Positions 55,569 through 64,000 of a stretch of DNA of 64,000 bases are shown here, one piece after another. The notes beneath the pieces are model-generated. The model did no database searches and had not been told where the DNA came from. It saw nothing but the letters and a program-made list of their open reading frames with translations. Position numbers and translations under genes: made by a program. Source of the DNA: Patellaria atrata CBS 101060 (taxonomy: Eukaryota > Ascomycota > Dothideomycetes > Patellariales > Patellariaceae); NCBI GenBank assembly GCA_010093705.1, contig MU006092.1, positions 130,623 through 194,622 on the forward strand. Direction: 5' to 3'. How positions within the stretch are numbered: the stretch's first letter is position 1; each line of letters begins with the position of its first letter.

Positions 55569-56364
55569 ATGGCCACTCTTCACTGTACGTATATTTTGAT
55601 GCTTTTCATTCGACGAGCTGGCCAATCCAAACACTACCTTGTGGCATTCAAAAACAACATCGACCCCTCAACTTCATCTTCATCGAAACCATCAATTCGA
55701 TTTTCCTACGTGGATGCAATCATCTCTACCATCGCCTTCCATCAATTCTTATCTTTTCGCAAAAATTTCCCATCCCACTTATGAATACCGCCAAACCAGC
55801 TCCCAAACAACACTCAAGTCAGTTCGAACTAACTTTCTACTTTAGACCTTCCCCCAGTTAAACCATCCGCCATTGCCCTTGGCACAGTCTTCAACCACGT
55901 CGCCTCTCTAGCCGTCCTATCACCAGTCTTCGGTGAGACTTACCGCAAGGCCCAAGCTGCGAACAGCAACGAGGAGTTCTTCAAGTCAAAAGAGGCCGCA
56001 TCCGCCGCATCTGCTTGGGGATCGTCGCTTTTCGGTTCCGCTATCCAGGCTTACGGTGTCGGTGCTCTCATCAACGCTACTGGAACTCTCTCCTACAAGG
56101 GCGCTGCTTACCTCGGATCTCTCATCTTCTTCGCTAGCTCCGCACCATCTGTAAGTACCATCAAATTTCGAATATGAGACTCAAACGTGCCTTGTTCTAT
56201 CAATAGAATACTAATCTGCTGTTCGATAGATCGTCTCCCAAGTCGTCACCGAGAAGCGCCCACTCGACACCATTGCCGTCGGAGCCCTCGCTCGTGTCTT
56301 CGAGACCGTTGGCTTGAGCTTATTCCTCACATACTGGGGAACCCGCACCAACCCATTCGACTAA
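55569..56364 (+). CDS. DUF1761 family membrane protein
   Basis: Three exons: a 16-bp first exon 55569-55584 (MATLH plus one base), 55846-56150 and 56230-56364, giving 151 residues. The first intron is long for this region (261 bp) and ends in a pyrimidine-rich TTTCTACTTTAG. The protein has four hydrophobic segments with small residues, visible as AIALGTVFNHVASLAVLSPVF, ASAWGSSLFGSAIQAYGVGALI, GAAYLGSLIFFASSAP and FETVGLSLFLTYWG. This fits the short four-helix DUF1761 proteins common in fungi. Codon use is highly biased towards C-ending codons, suggesting strong expression. No biochemical role is known to me. Confidence 0.85.
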
Positions 56365-56907
56365 GTTAGCAGTCTAGCTGTGATTGCGGGCGAGTCGTGG
56401 TAATTCGTTGGCATAAGAATGATGAGAATTTCTCTTTGACAGACCTCTCTTCTTATTACTTGAAAGGCACTGGAGTGGAGGATGTGCATCGGGAGGGCTT
56501 ATGTGTATAGTAGGCGAATCGAATAAGCATCTGTCCCAAATGTTCACCAATTATTGATGATATGCGTCAAGTGAAATGAAACCGAAGTCGTTACACGTTA
56601 TCTCCATGTGTGATCCCATATCTACACTCGCCTTGTGGTGGCATTCCCAGCTTACTGTATGCTCACTTCAGAAAGGAGATCTCTAGCCTAGCTGTATAAG
56701 GAGGTCGGAGGGGACAAAACAGCTCCAGTTGTCTGTACACCTTGTCGTGGTATTTCTCCCCTCCCGTACACTCACTTTTGAAAAACATGCGACTTAACAC
56801 AGCCCTGTACGATCAGTCTCAAAGAGCCTTCGACACTGTGTGAGAAAGTTTGGAAATGTATGAGAGGTACTAATTGTGTATAAATTACTACTTCACTTCA
56901 CTGTATG

Positions 56908-56990
56908 GTACAGTACAGTACAGTACAAGGATGTCCGAATCGTTCAAGGGTGGTACGCACGAGGTGTACGCACGATGTACTGTACTGTAC
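56908..56990. repeat. Inverted repeat of GTACAG / CTGTAC units
   Basis: Arm 1 (56908-56926) is a run of GTACA-type pentamers: GTACAGTACAGTACAGTAC. Arm 2 (56977-56990) is GTACTGTACTGTAC, the exact reverse complement of 14 bp of arm 1. The loop is about 50 nt. A stable hairpin is possible in DNA or RNA. Each arm is also a short pentamer microsatellite. Confidence 0.75.
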
Positions 56991-57432
56991 TACACCGCTG
57001 GAGATAACGAAGATCCAGGATACTTAGGTTGGGACATTTGTGACATACAAGCCGCTGATTACTACACTGTCAACGCATCCCAGTTTGTCTAAGATTCAAT
57101 GGTAATGAAAAAAGGTCGGTGAACACGATTAGACTGCACCGTCTCGTTCTGTACATATATACAGAATATTGAAAAAGATTGTGGAAGGTAAGTAGAACAT
57201 GGGTACGAAGTAAAAATGTTCAGACCGTACGGATTGCTTGGACTGGAAATGCCCACACGACCGGGACCTGTAGAACACTTTAGCTCCTCTTTCATGGATG
57301 AGAGATGTTGTAGACTCGGGAGTCGGGGTCGTCGTTGGATACGCTACGGTGGGTGGCTACGGCAAGTCGATATTTTTACGGTTGATGGATTGCGTATGCT
57401 CGGGGTGGTTTTGTACGGTTGGGTGATTTTGT

Positions 57433-57540
57433 GTACAGTTGGATGGTTGTGTACATTTGGTTCGTTGCGTACAGTTGGTTGGTTTTTTACAGTTGGATGG
57501 TTATTTACAGTTGGATCATCGCGTACAATTCTAATGGTCG
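57433..57540 (+). repeat. 18-bp minisatellite
   Basis: Six consecutive 18-bp units start at 57433, 57451, 57469, 57487, 57505 and 57523, with consensus GTACAGTTGGATGGTTGT. A seventh GTACAG follows at 57542. Units are 60-90% alike, so the array is moderately old. It lies downstream of MRPL40 in intergenic DNA. Confidence 0.8.
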
Positions 57541-57678
57541 GGTACAGGTACAGCTGAATGGCTTCCGAGGGTTGAAAAGTCTCGGGCAGTTGAACGATCT
57601 TGTACAGTTGAGTCTCTCTGTATAAGTGGACTGGTACAGGTACAGTTATATCTACATATCCTACATTTCACCTCTCCT

Positions 57679-58843
57679 CTACGGCCGCGCTTCCGGCGCC
57701 TGCGATGTTGATGGCGGTGGTGGTACTACTGACTCCTTATTCTGCTCCCCTATACTTTGCACAACACCCTGCTTCTTCGCCATATGTGCTCCCACAGCCG
57801 CTAAAATCTCCTCAAACGGTACGTATCTCTTCATCCTCGCCTCTTTCTTCAGCTGTTTGTCTCTCTTGCTCAAATCCTGTGCTGGAGTTCTCATGGTCAC
57901 CTTGAGATTCTTTGGGCTCTTCGCCTCATCCTCTGCCTTCTTCTTCGCAATAAAGTCCTCGTCATGCCTGTCTCTGAATTTACTATACTTGCCTCTCAGC
58001 TCGTCGATGACTTGTTCGGGCATCGGTGGGCGTAGTAGTGTTGGCACGAAGGTCTTTTCTTCGGCGAGGATGCGGAGCGTGTCAGAGGGTGTGTCTTGTT
58101 CTTCAGGTGTAGATTCGGCGGGCTTGGGAATGATGTGGTTGATGTACGGGATTATGCGGTGTTTTTCACGTTTGCCGGTCTTGACGTTGAGTTCGCTTTG
58201 CCACCTTACGCGCTCTACGATTACGTCGCGAGGCTGGTTTGTTGCTGGATCATTGATCTTGCACACAAGACGGACGCCTGTTAAGGGGATGGCGAGAGGA
58301 CGTGGGACGGTGTGTTCGGGGTGGCCCTCGGTGTCTTTTATCCATTTGGGGATGGGGATGTCGGCCTGGTAAATGTCAGAGGAATGGTAGATAGGGAGAA
58401 GATGAAGGAGTGAATACCATATTCAGTCCATTCACAGTAAGCCATTGCTCCTCAAAATTGATCTCGTCGATCGTTCCAATCTTGCCTTTATCTCTCCCTT
58501 CCAACAGCACAACTCTATCACCCACATATAACCACGAGTCCGACTCCTTGATCGGCTTCTTAGTTAAGTGCGCGAATGAGTCCTGTAGTCGTAATTGAGA
58601 TACAGTACCATACGTATGTTTGAAATCGCCAACATCTCTCTTCGGCGCCAAAGGTCCTAGTTCCCAGTCCTCCCGTCTCGTCTTTCGTGCTTTGCGGATG
58701 TCTTCATATCTCAATTTCTCGTTGTTCCGGTGTTGATTACGCTGGATTACCCGCGTCTCGCGAGCTTCCTTGGCGGCCAGCTTCGCTGCACGTCGGGCGG
58801 CTTGTCGTTTCGCAGCTGCTGTTCGTCCTAGGACATTTTGCAT
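57679..58843 (-). CDS. MRPL40: Mitochondrial large-subunit ribosomal protein uL24m (Mrpl40)
   Basis: Two minus-strand exons: 58843-58418 and 58365-57679 (52-bp intron), giving 370 residues. The very basic N-terminus (MQNVLGRTAAAKRQAARRAAKLAAKEARE) can serve as a mitochondrial targeting region. The KOW motif is WLYVGDRVVLLEGRDKGKIGTIDEINFE at about residues 104-131, the uL24 rRNA-binding element. The following segment, VRLVCKINDPATNQPRDVIVERVRW and GKREKHRIIPYINHIIP, is typical of fungal mitochondrial uL24m. The charged C-terminal extension (with KKKAEDEAKSPKNLK) is also usual. It is a component of the mitoribosome large subunit near the exit tunnel. The gene is divergent from IMA1. Confidence 0.92.
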
Positions 58844-59264
58844 TTTGTAGGTGCGTCCAATGGAATTGATTGAGCAATGTGACCAGGAGTAATCGGTGAT
58901 TTTATAGGAGGTTTAAGACCGGCTGATTTTGAAATGTCGTTAGAGCTTCAGCAGGTCTGTGCTCAATTGGTGAATTTTCGAGATGTCAGAATGAAGAGAC
59001 AAAGTCAACTGGAAATTAGGTTATACTGTATTGTTAAATGCCAATAAATAAACTAGTTAGTATCCGTAAAGATTAGGCCTAATATAATCCCCCTCCATCC
59101 GCGTCTCTTCGATCTTCTTCAAATATCTCGTCGGTTGAGCCTCAATTTCTCCTTAACCTCCATCCAACGATCCTTGTCGTCCAACTTTCTGCCACCGCTA
59201 CCCAAACACCATTAACTCCGAACAAGGTAAACAACATTTCCAACACCAGACATCACCAGCCGAC
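58844..59264. promoter_or_regulatory. Divergent promoter MRPL40 / IMA1
   Basis: 421 bp head to head between a mitoribosome gene and an inner-nuclear-membrane protein gene. The central part around 59010-59060 is AT-rich, and a pyrimidine-rich leader precedes IMA1 (TCCTTAACCTCCATCC). No specific factor site is assigned. Confidence 0.5.
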
Positions 59265-61053
59265 ATGCCGCTTTTACGGCGATATTTAACATGTCATTAC
59301 TGCGGTGCGAAGTCAGGTCAGAAATACTCAAGCGGACTGCGAAACTGGCAATGTAGTTCATGCGACGCGGCCAACTATCTAGATGAGGTGCGTATACAAT
59401 CCCCATATCCAACCATAGTCTTATAGACTCGACTTCTTCAAAACTCAAGCTAATGTCGAATTACAGCAAGGGCAAATTACCGATCCTCCAACTGCCCCAG
59501 AAGGACCAAATCAACCTGTGCGGTACGCATCGTTCACCTCGCGCCCCACCGCTCCCAACTCCATCGTCTTCTGCGACGCCTGTGTCAGCAACCAGCACTT
59601 CTACGCGCAGACCCTAGCAAACTATCTCCCTGATACCGACCATCCCCAATATCATGAGTACGTTAAAAAGCTCCCTGAGTTCAAGCAAAACCTCGAAAAG
59701 CGCTATCCGCAATACTGTCGCGAATGTGCAGAGAAGGCCGACAAGGTTATCAAGAACGCGAACTACTTGGCGAAGACTGATAACCTGAGGCTGAATATTG
59801 AAAGGACGAGGCAAAATGGACCTGTAACAGCTCCGTATGATCCTGGTTTTCGTGAATTCATGGTCAGACTTGCGGGATTGCTGTGGTGGATCAGCGTCCT
59901 CGGAGAATTCGTGTGGCATGCGTTCGCCTTCGCACTCGTAGATGAGGTGCAGGAGGAAGCGTCTAATATCACCATATATCTATCCCAGTGCGCAATTCGT
60001 GGCCTTAAGACAGGTGGCGCAAATCCTGCCTGCTTCAGGTACTGGACTGAACTGATGCCTACCCTCCTCTATATCAGTGCCCTAACCTTCTGGTGGAATA
60101 ACAAACTGCGCGGAAAGTTGCAACGTCCAAATGCCCGTCTCTCAGGGATGCGTGAAAACATTTTATTACAGCTCATCGTCCTCGGTATTCGAGTGTTCAT
60201 CTTCCTCGGGTTCTGGGACACAGACAGCCTATCTTCACCCTCGATGAGAGCCCAGTTTAAGGGCGCACATGCAGCAACAGCTTTGATCTTAACCATGTTC
60301 CTGCTGTCTGCCCATCGCGTGGTCAAGCTCTCATATCGCCAGGTCAATTTCAAGGAGCCCACCACCACCCTACTCTCCTCATTTCCCGCGTCCCAGACCA
60401 ATGTGTCTACACCTGTGCGCCGTACGCCCCATCTCCCGAGCAACAGTACACCATTCCCTATACACAAACTCTCATCCCCGTCTACGGACGGGTTTCTCGA
60501 TCCGCCGTCGCCCGCCGAATCTACAGCGTCGACTGTGATTGAAGACTGGAGTTTCGCAGGCACGTCTACACAAGAGGAGCAAGACTCGATGGACTGGACT
60601 CCTACCCGTCCCCAGTACGACTTCAATCCTTCTGTTCCAGCATCAGCATCACCTGTACAGCATACAAATACCGTAGGTCTGAATGGTGGTACGGACAGAA
60701 TCAACAACGCTCCCTTCCCCTCACCATTCACGGGTAGCCTCCCCCGAGCTCCCATACCGCCAGCGCACAAGCTGCGGAACCCCCTTCTGAACCCGGCCCC
60801 TCCAAAGCCCACCCAGCCGCATACTGTACAGTTTGTCAAGCCCGTAATCGTACAGAACCCGTTCAGTACGGTGAAGGAGGCCCTCCGTACAGATTTTCCC
60901 CTCGCTCAAGGGGGGTTGAAAATGCGGGAGTCTGCACCAGAAACTGGGCTTGAGGAGCAGTTTGGCAGTTTTTTCAGTCTTGCGGAGGGTAGTGATGCTG
61001 TACCGCAAGATGAAGAGACGAAAGGGGGGTGGTTGAGCCGGTTATTTGGTTAA
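59265..61053 (+). CDS. IMA1: Inner nuclear membrane protein Ima1 (TMEM201/Samp1 family)
   Basis: Two exons: 59265-59387 and 59467-61053, giving 569 residues. The N-terminal Ima1_N zinc domain has CxxC pairs at C10/C13 and C30/C33, then CDAC and CREC further on. After residue ~150 come about four membrane segments (for example GLLWWISVLGEFVWHAFAFAL, LMPTLLYISALTFWW, LQLIVLGIRVFIFLGFW, AATALILTMFLLSA). The C-terminal ~200 residues are Pro/Ser/Thr-rich and disordered. In fission yeast Ima1 sits in the inner nuclear membrane and helps couple heterochromatin and LINC complexes. The function here follows from the family. The gene converges on ALG14, 230 bp away. Confidence 0.93.
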
Positions 61054-61283
61054 ATGTACAGTTGCATGGCTGGACTGGCTTTTGGCGTATTATACTAGAA
61101 TGGACAGCATATGCACCGGATGGATGGGTGGTTTTGGGTGTCTTTATAGTCCTTTGTACATTATGATACCTCTTTGCATGGCGTGGTGTTTTAGGCCTTA
61201 ATCCTCTAGAATAGGAAGAATGACTAATGGCCCCCAGCCAGCAAATGCCCAATTATTTGAACTCAACATCCCCCCTTCCCTAT
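61054..61283. other. Convergent interval IMA1 / ALG14
   Basis: 230 bp tail to tail with GTACA-rich bits (TGTACAGTTG, TTTGTACATT). No gene was seen. Confidence 0.5.
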
Positions 61284-62228
61284 CTAGATCAACCACCCAT
61301 GATACTCCCCTATTCCCCCCGTCGCAGGTAGTAGCTGCTCCCACTGCACGAGAAACCGATCCACAAACCGCAGCAGTAACCGCCCGCTCAGACTCAGCTG
61401 CTTCACTCGCGCCCAGCTCTCGACGTATATCGTCCGCATGCTACCAACGCTATTGCAGGATCCGATGTTGAAGAACCGCAGGATGTAGGATGCCAGGATG
61501 ACTATGACGGCTGTCGCGGGACCATTCGTGAGGATGACATTAGGGAACCGTGGGTGGCCTTGGGTATTTTTAGAGGGAGGCGGACCAGTAGAGAGGATAC
61601 GCAACGCGGAGTTCAGACACCACAAACAGGAAAAGGGTGTGGTAAGGAGAGATTGGTGGATCCTGCGCGCCCGGGGGATGGTGTGGATAACGTAACTTCC
61701 TTCGCCGGTACCAGATCCAGTTCCAGTTCCCTCCTTCGTTTCTGATTTTTTTTGGCCTAGGGGCGCCGTTATTGTCAAGAGCTTCTCCTTCACTTTTCCC
61801 TCCGACAATCCCTCCTCCGAGTTCTGAGCCGCGCGCAAAGCTAGCCCTTCCTCGAACTCCCGTGCCTTTCGCGCCGAAAACGCGTCCCCCGAGCTCACTA
61901 TGTAGGTCCTAAAGTTGAGGCCTTTGCAGTCCAACTCATTCAGCATAGCTAGCATTTCCGCGGTGTGGCCCCCACTGCCCAGGACAATTAGGAGGTGGGT
62001 CGGGGAGCCGCGGCGGCGGGGACGGATTTGGTCGCGGCGAGCTGATGGGAGGAGGTAGCAGAGGCGTAGGTCGATGAGGTTGACGAGAAAGAGTGCGAGG
62101 AGGAAAAGGAAGACAAAGACCTTATAGCGATCAGGCGCGGATATTAGGCCATTTTGGTTTGTGAGAAGAACAGTTAGGCCGCAGAAGTAAATGGGGAGGG
62201 AAAGGATGATGAACCTGCGGGATTGCAT
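61284..62228 (-). CDS. ALG14: UDP-GlcNAc transferase anchor subunit Alg14
   Basis: Single exon, 314 residues. Two N-terminal hydrophobic segments are visible (about residues 5-22 and 36-55). The GT-B N-terminal half-domain begins at LLIVLGSGGHTAEML (residues 79-93), the hallmark of Alg14. Later features are VILTNGPATAVIVILASYILRFF and TIYVESWARVKQLSLSGRLL, also conserved. The insertion around residues 150-180 is Gly/Glu/Thr-rich and low complexity. Alg14 recruits the soluble catalytic subunit Alg13 to the cytosolic face of the ER membrane to add the second GlcNAc in N-glycan lipid precursor synthesis. The C-terminus (FLVQWEQLLPATGGIGEYHGWLI) is complete. ALG14 lies 374 bp downstream of the NEM1 stop on the same strand. 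Confidence 0.95.
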   Translation of the reverse strand: MQSRRFIILSLPIYFCGLTVLLTNQNGLISAPDRYKVFVFLFLLALFLVNLIDLRLCYLLPSARRDQIRPRRRGSPTHLLIVLGSGGHTAEMLAMLNELDCKGLNFRTYIVSSGDAFSARKAREFEEGLALRAAQNSEEGLSEGKVKEKLLTITAPLGQKKSETKEGTGTGSGTGEGSYVIHTIPRARRIHQSLLTTPFSCLWCLNSALRILSTGPPPSKNTQGHPRFPNVILTNGPATAVIVILASYILRFFNIGSCNSVGSMRTIYVESWARVKQLSLSGRLLLRFVDRFLVQWEQLLPATGGIGEYHGWLI

Positions 62229-62602
62229 TTTGAGGTGGGGTTGAGGTGAGGTAGAGAGTTAGAGAGTCAAGGCATGATGGAAACCTTATAGATTTTTAGG
62301 CGGACCTTAATTGGCGTGAGGTGCGTTTGTCGTTCCATCTATTACGCGATCCATGCTTGTATTGAGATGGAAATTTGTGGACAGGTAGAAAGTTGTTCAG
62401 GGTGAGCAAGCCTACAACCGCACACGTGGGGCAACAAGCACAAGTTACTGTAAGATAGCACATCAAGCAGAAATGGATCGCTCCATTCTTGCTTTCCAAT
62501 TATTTGATCTGTGGTACAGTACAACAAAACTAGAATCGTTTTACACGAAGACGCTGAAACTTCAAAAAGGCGTTCCTCGTTCTTCGTACTATTCTCCACA
62601 GT
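62229..62602. other. Intergenic, NEM1 3' side / ALG14 promoter
   Basis: 374 bp between two minus-strand genes. One GTACAGTACA stretch occurs near 62513. No gene was seen. Confidence 0.5.
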
Positions 62603-64000
62603 CTATACAGCCTGAGGTTGTCCAAGCCGTAATGCTAACAGAGCACGCACATCCGTCAGATACTGTAGGCCTTCAAACAGCGGTATAAGGTTCAATAGAT
62701 CATTATCCGTGGGATCACTTATCCAACCTTCAATGGGTATTGCATTGTCTGAGCAATGTTAGACGTCACTCAGAAGAAAAATACGCCACAATGCTCACCT
62801 TCATGAAAAATATAGCTCATCGGACTGTTATCAAGAATCATAACCTTACTAAGGTCTGGTTCAACTTGACTCAAGTCCTTAATGTACGCGCCGTTCCGAA
62901 ACGTACAGTGCTGCCTATAGTACCGCCCTGCAAAATACTTCCTCTCAAGCTCCAGCCAGTCAATGACTGGATCTGCGTACTCTTGTACAGATGCTGTGAA
63001 GATAATTAGGTTGTACCATCGGGACACTTTCCGTAGAAATTCATCACAATGCGGCCGTTTGTGGACATAGTACAGAATTGGAACCTGAGGTCCAATCACC
63101 TGCCCACCTGCACCCACAGCTTGGTTAAGCTTGACTTCCACCATATGCCCGGTGGTATAACGGCCACCCTTTGCCATACTATGTATCAGAGTCTCATCAA
63201 GGTCAATGATTAGGGTCTTCTGATGAGGTAGTCCCGCCCCTTGGGGGTTGGTAGGGTTGCTATATGAAGGCTGCCGTCTTGGTATCAAAGGTCTTGGTGG
63301 AGCAGGCGCACGGGGATACTTCGTCGCTTTCGCAGCAACGGGATTTATTGGCGATTTGAGAGCAGCTGCTGCCTCTTCGGATACTTGCTCAGACGAAGTC
63401 GGGTTAGACGTCTTCCCCGAGGCCGACTTCCTTTGCTTCCGTTTCAATACCTCGTCATTATGTAACTTGATACGTATGGATCGCTTAGCAGGGGTAATCT
63501 CGTCAGAAGTGGAGGAGGCTCCAGTTTTCGACCTTGTGTTTCGCGAGGGGGTATCTTGTTCCTTGCTATCACCAGTGGATGGACGTTCGCTGTCGTGCTC
63601 GGAATCAGACGTCACAGCTGTGGATGTGGATGCTACAGATGGAGATCTTCTCGACTGTCTTTTCATCCGACTTTTGCTCTCGTGAGACTTCTGCGATCGC
63701 TGGCGTCCCATAGCCTTTCCGTCTTCAATCACATTTTTCGTCTTCCGCCTCTTCTTGAAAAGCTTCTTATTTAGATTATAGATTGGCATTAAAGTAGAGA
63801 AATGTCCTTCTTCGTCGTAGAAGCATGCTATGACATATCTGCCTGGTGTAACAACCATGGATAACACCATCCGTACAACACCAATGAAGCTACTTGCGAT
63901 TCGTTTTGGTATAAGCCATCGACTGGACTGCTGAGGGGCATTGAACGGCTCTGGCTCACGTTGATCTAGGAGCGGTATCTTCTCATCGTTGTATTGCGCC
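62603..64000 (-). CDS. NEM1: Nem1-type CTD-like phosphatase (5'-partial)
   Basis: Two minus-strand exons are visible: >64000-62799 and 62748-62603, with a 50-bp intron. The N-terminus lies beyond the window and the frame is open to its edge. The visible protein has a hydrophobic stretch (SFIGVVRMVLSMVVTPGRYVIACFY), a long Ser/Lys/Arg-rich disordered linker, and an FCP1/HAD phosphatase domain starting at TLIIDLDETLIHS (catalytic DxDxT at 63190-63204). The domain continues with YVHKRPHCDEFLRKV and [23 protein letters not shown]. This is the Dullard/Nem1 pattern. Nem1 with Spo7 dephosphorylates the lipin Pah1 at the ER/nuclear envelope, controlling phospholipid synthesis and nuclear shape. Assignment to Nem1 over other CTD-like phosphatases rests on the membrane segment and linker. 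Confidence 0.92.

Larger units (their letters stand above)
56365..57678. other. Repeat-bearing convergent interval
   Basis: 1.3 kb between the DUF1761 gene and MRPL40, tail to tail. It contains a GTAC-rich foldback (56908-56990) and an 18-bp tandem repeat (57433-57540), both annotated separately. The open frame across the 18-bp repeat on the plus strand (57216-57557) is a consequence of the 18-nt period and is not called as a gene. Confidence 0.6.

Noticed and set aside
55307-55861. Plus-strand frame of 184 codons over the DUF1761 leader
   Set aside because: It spans the leader, the tiny first exon and the first intron of the DUF1761 gene in another frame.
57433-57540. CRISPR-like array
   Set aside because: The 18-bp units are directly adjacent with no unique spacers, and the genome is eukaryotic.
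57216-57557. 113-codon plus-strand frame across the 18-bp repeat
   Set aside because: The frame stays open because the repeat period is a multiple of three; no homologous protein recognised.

Overview
The window is 64 kb of nuclear DNA from a filamentous ascomycete (Pezizomycotina). I see 27 protein-coding genes on both strands, mostly single-copy housekeeping genes. Introns are short (about 47-80 bp, a few of 120-260 bp) with GTRNGT-type donors, CTAAC/CTGAC-type branch sites and YAG acceptors. Several families are typical of filamentous ascomycetes: DUF7918, PTH11-like/SAT seven-helix proteins, fungal DUF1761 and an ACT-type permease. A class such as Leotiomycetes is my guess from protein flavour only. 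I recognised no rRNA, tRNA, CRISPR array, plasmid or bacterial feature.

Layout. 1-13.3 kb: 3' end of NUP133 (+), a YCK-type casein kinase I (+), ERV25 (-), a RING protein (+), a candidate small secreted protein (+), a low-confidence hypothetical gene (-) and the nuclear peroxiredoxin DOT5 (+). 15.8-25.7 kb: a repeat-rich secreted/cell-wall protein (+), an NCBP3-like protein with a KELF motif array (+), ELP1 (-) and EFM6 (+). 27.4-35.9 kb: a more accessory stretch with a cytochrome P450 (+), an amino-acid/choline-type permease (-) and a PTH11-like membrane protein (+), separated by long gene-poor gaps. 36.7-44.2 kb: a DUF7918 protein (-), STS1/Cut8 (-), MTR4 (-) and COX8 (+). 44.7-53.3 kb: an F-box-like protein (-), a gag-derived intact gene (+), dihydrofolate synthase FOL3 (-) and a long disordered protein (+). 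55.6-64 kb: a DUF1761 membrane protein (+), mitochondrial ribosomal protein uL24m/MRPL40 (-), IMA1 (+), ALG14 (-) and the C-terminal part of NEM1 (-, running off the window).

How the genes work together. There is no operon-like or biosynthetic cluster. Recurrent themes are RNA handling and translation (NCBP3-like, ELP1, EFM6, MTR4, MRPL40), the nuclear envelope/ER membrane system (NUP133, STS1, IMA1, ALG14, NEM1, ERV25) and mitochondria (COX8, MRPL40). Three head-to-head pairs share short promoters: ELP1/EFM6 (162 bp), MTR4/COX8 (279 bp) and MRPL40/IMA1 (421 bp).

I did not find a convincing undescribed multi-gene system. The best leads are the KELF array in the NCBP3-like protein, the intact gag-derived host-like gene, a stop-free 51-nt ELP1 intron that would encode a hydrophobic insert, a poly-A splice acceptor, and GTAC-rich foldback and 18-bp satellite structures in intergenic DNA. 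Exon coordinates were worked out by hand from splice signals and reading-frame continuity. They are internally consistent but not supported by transcripts.
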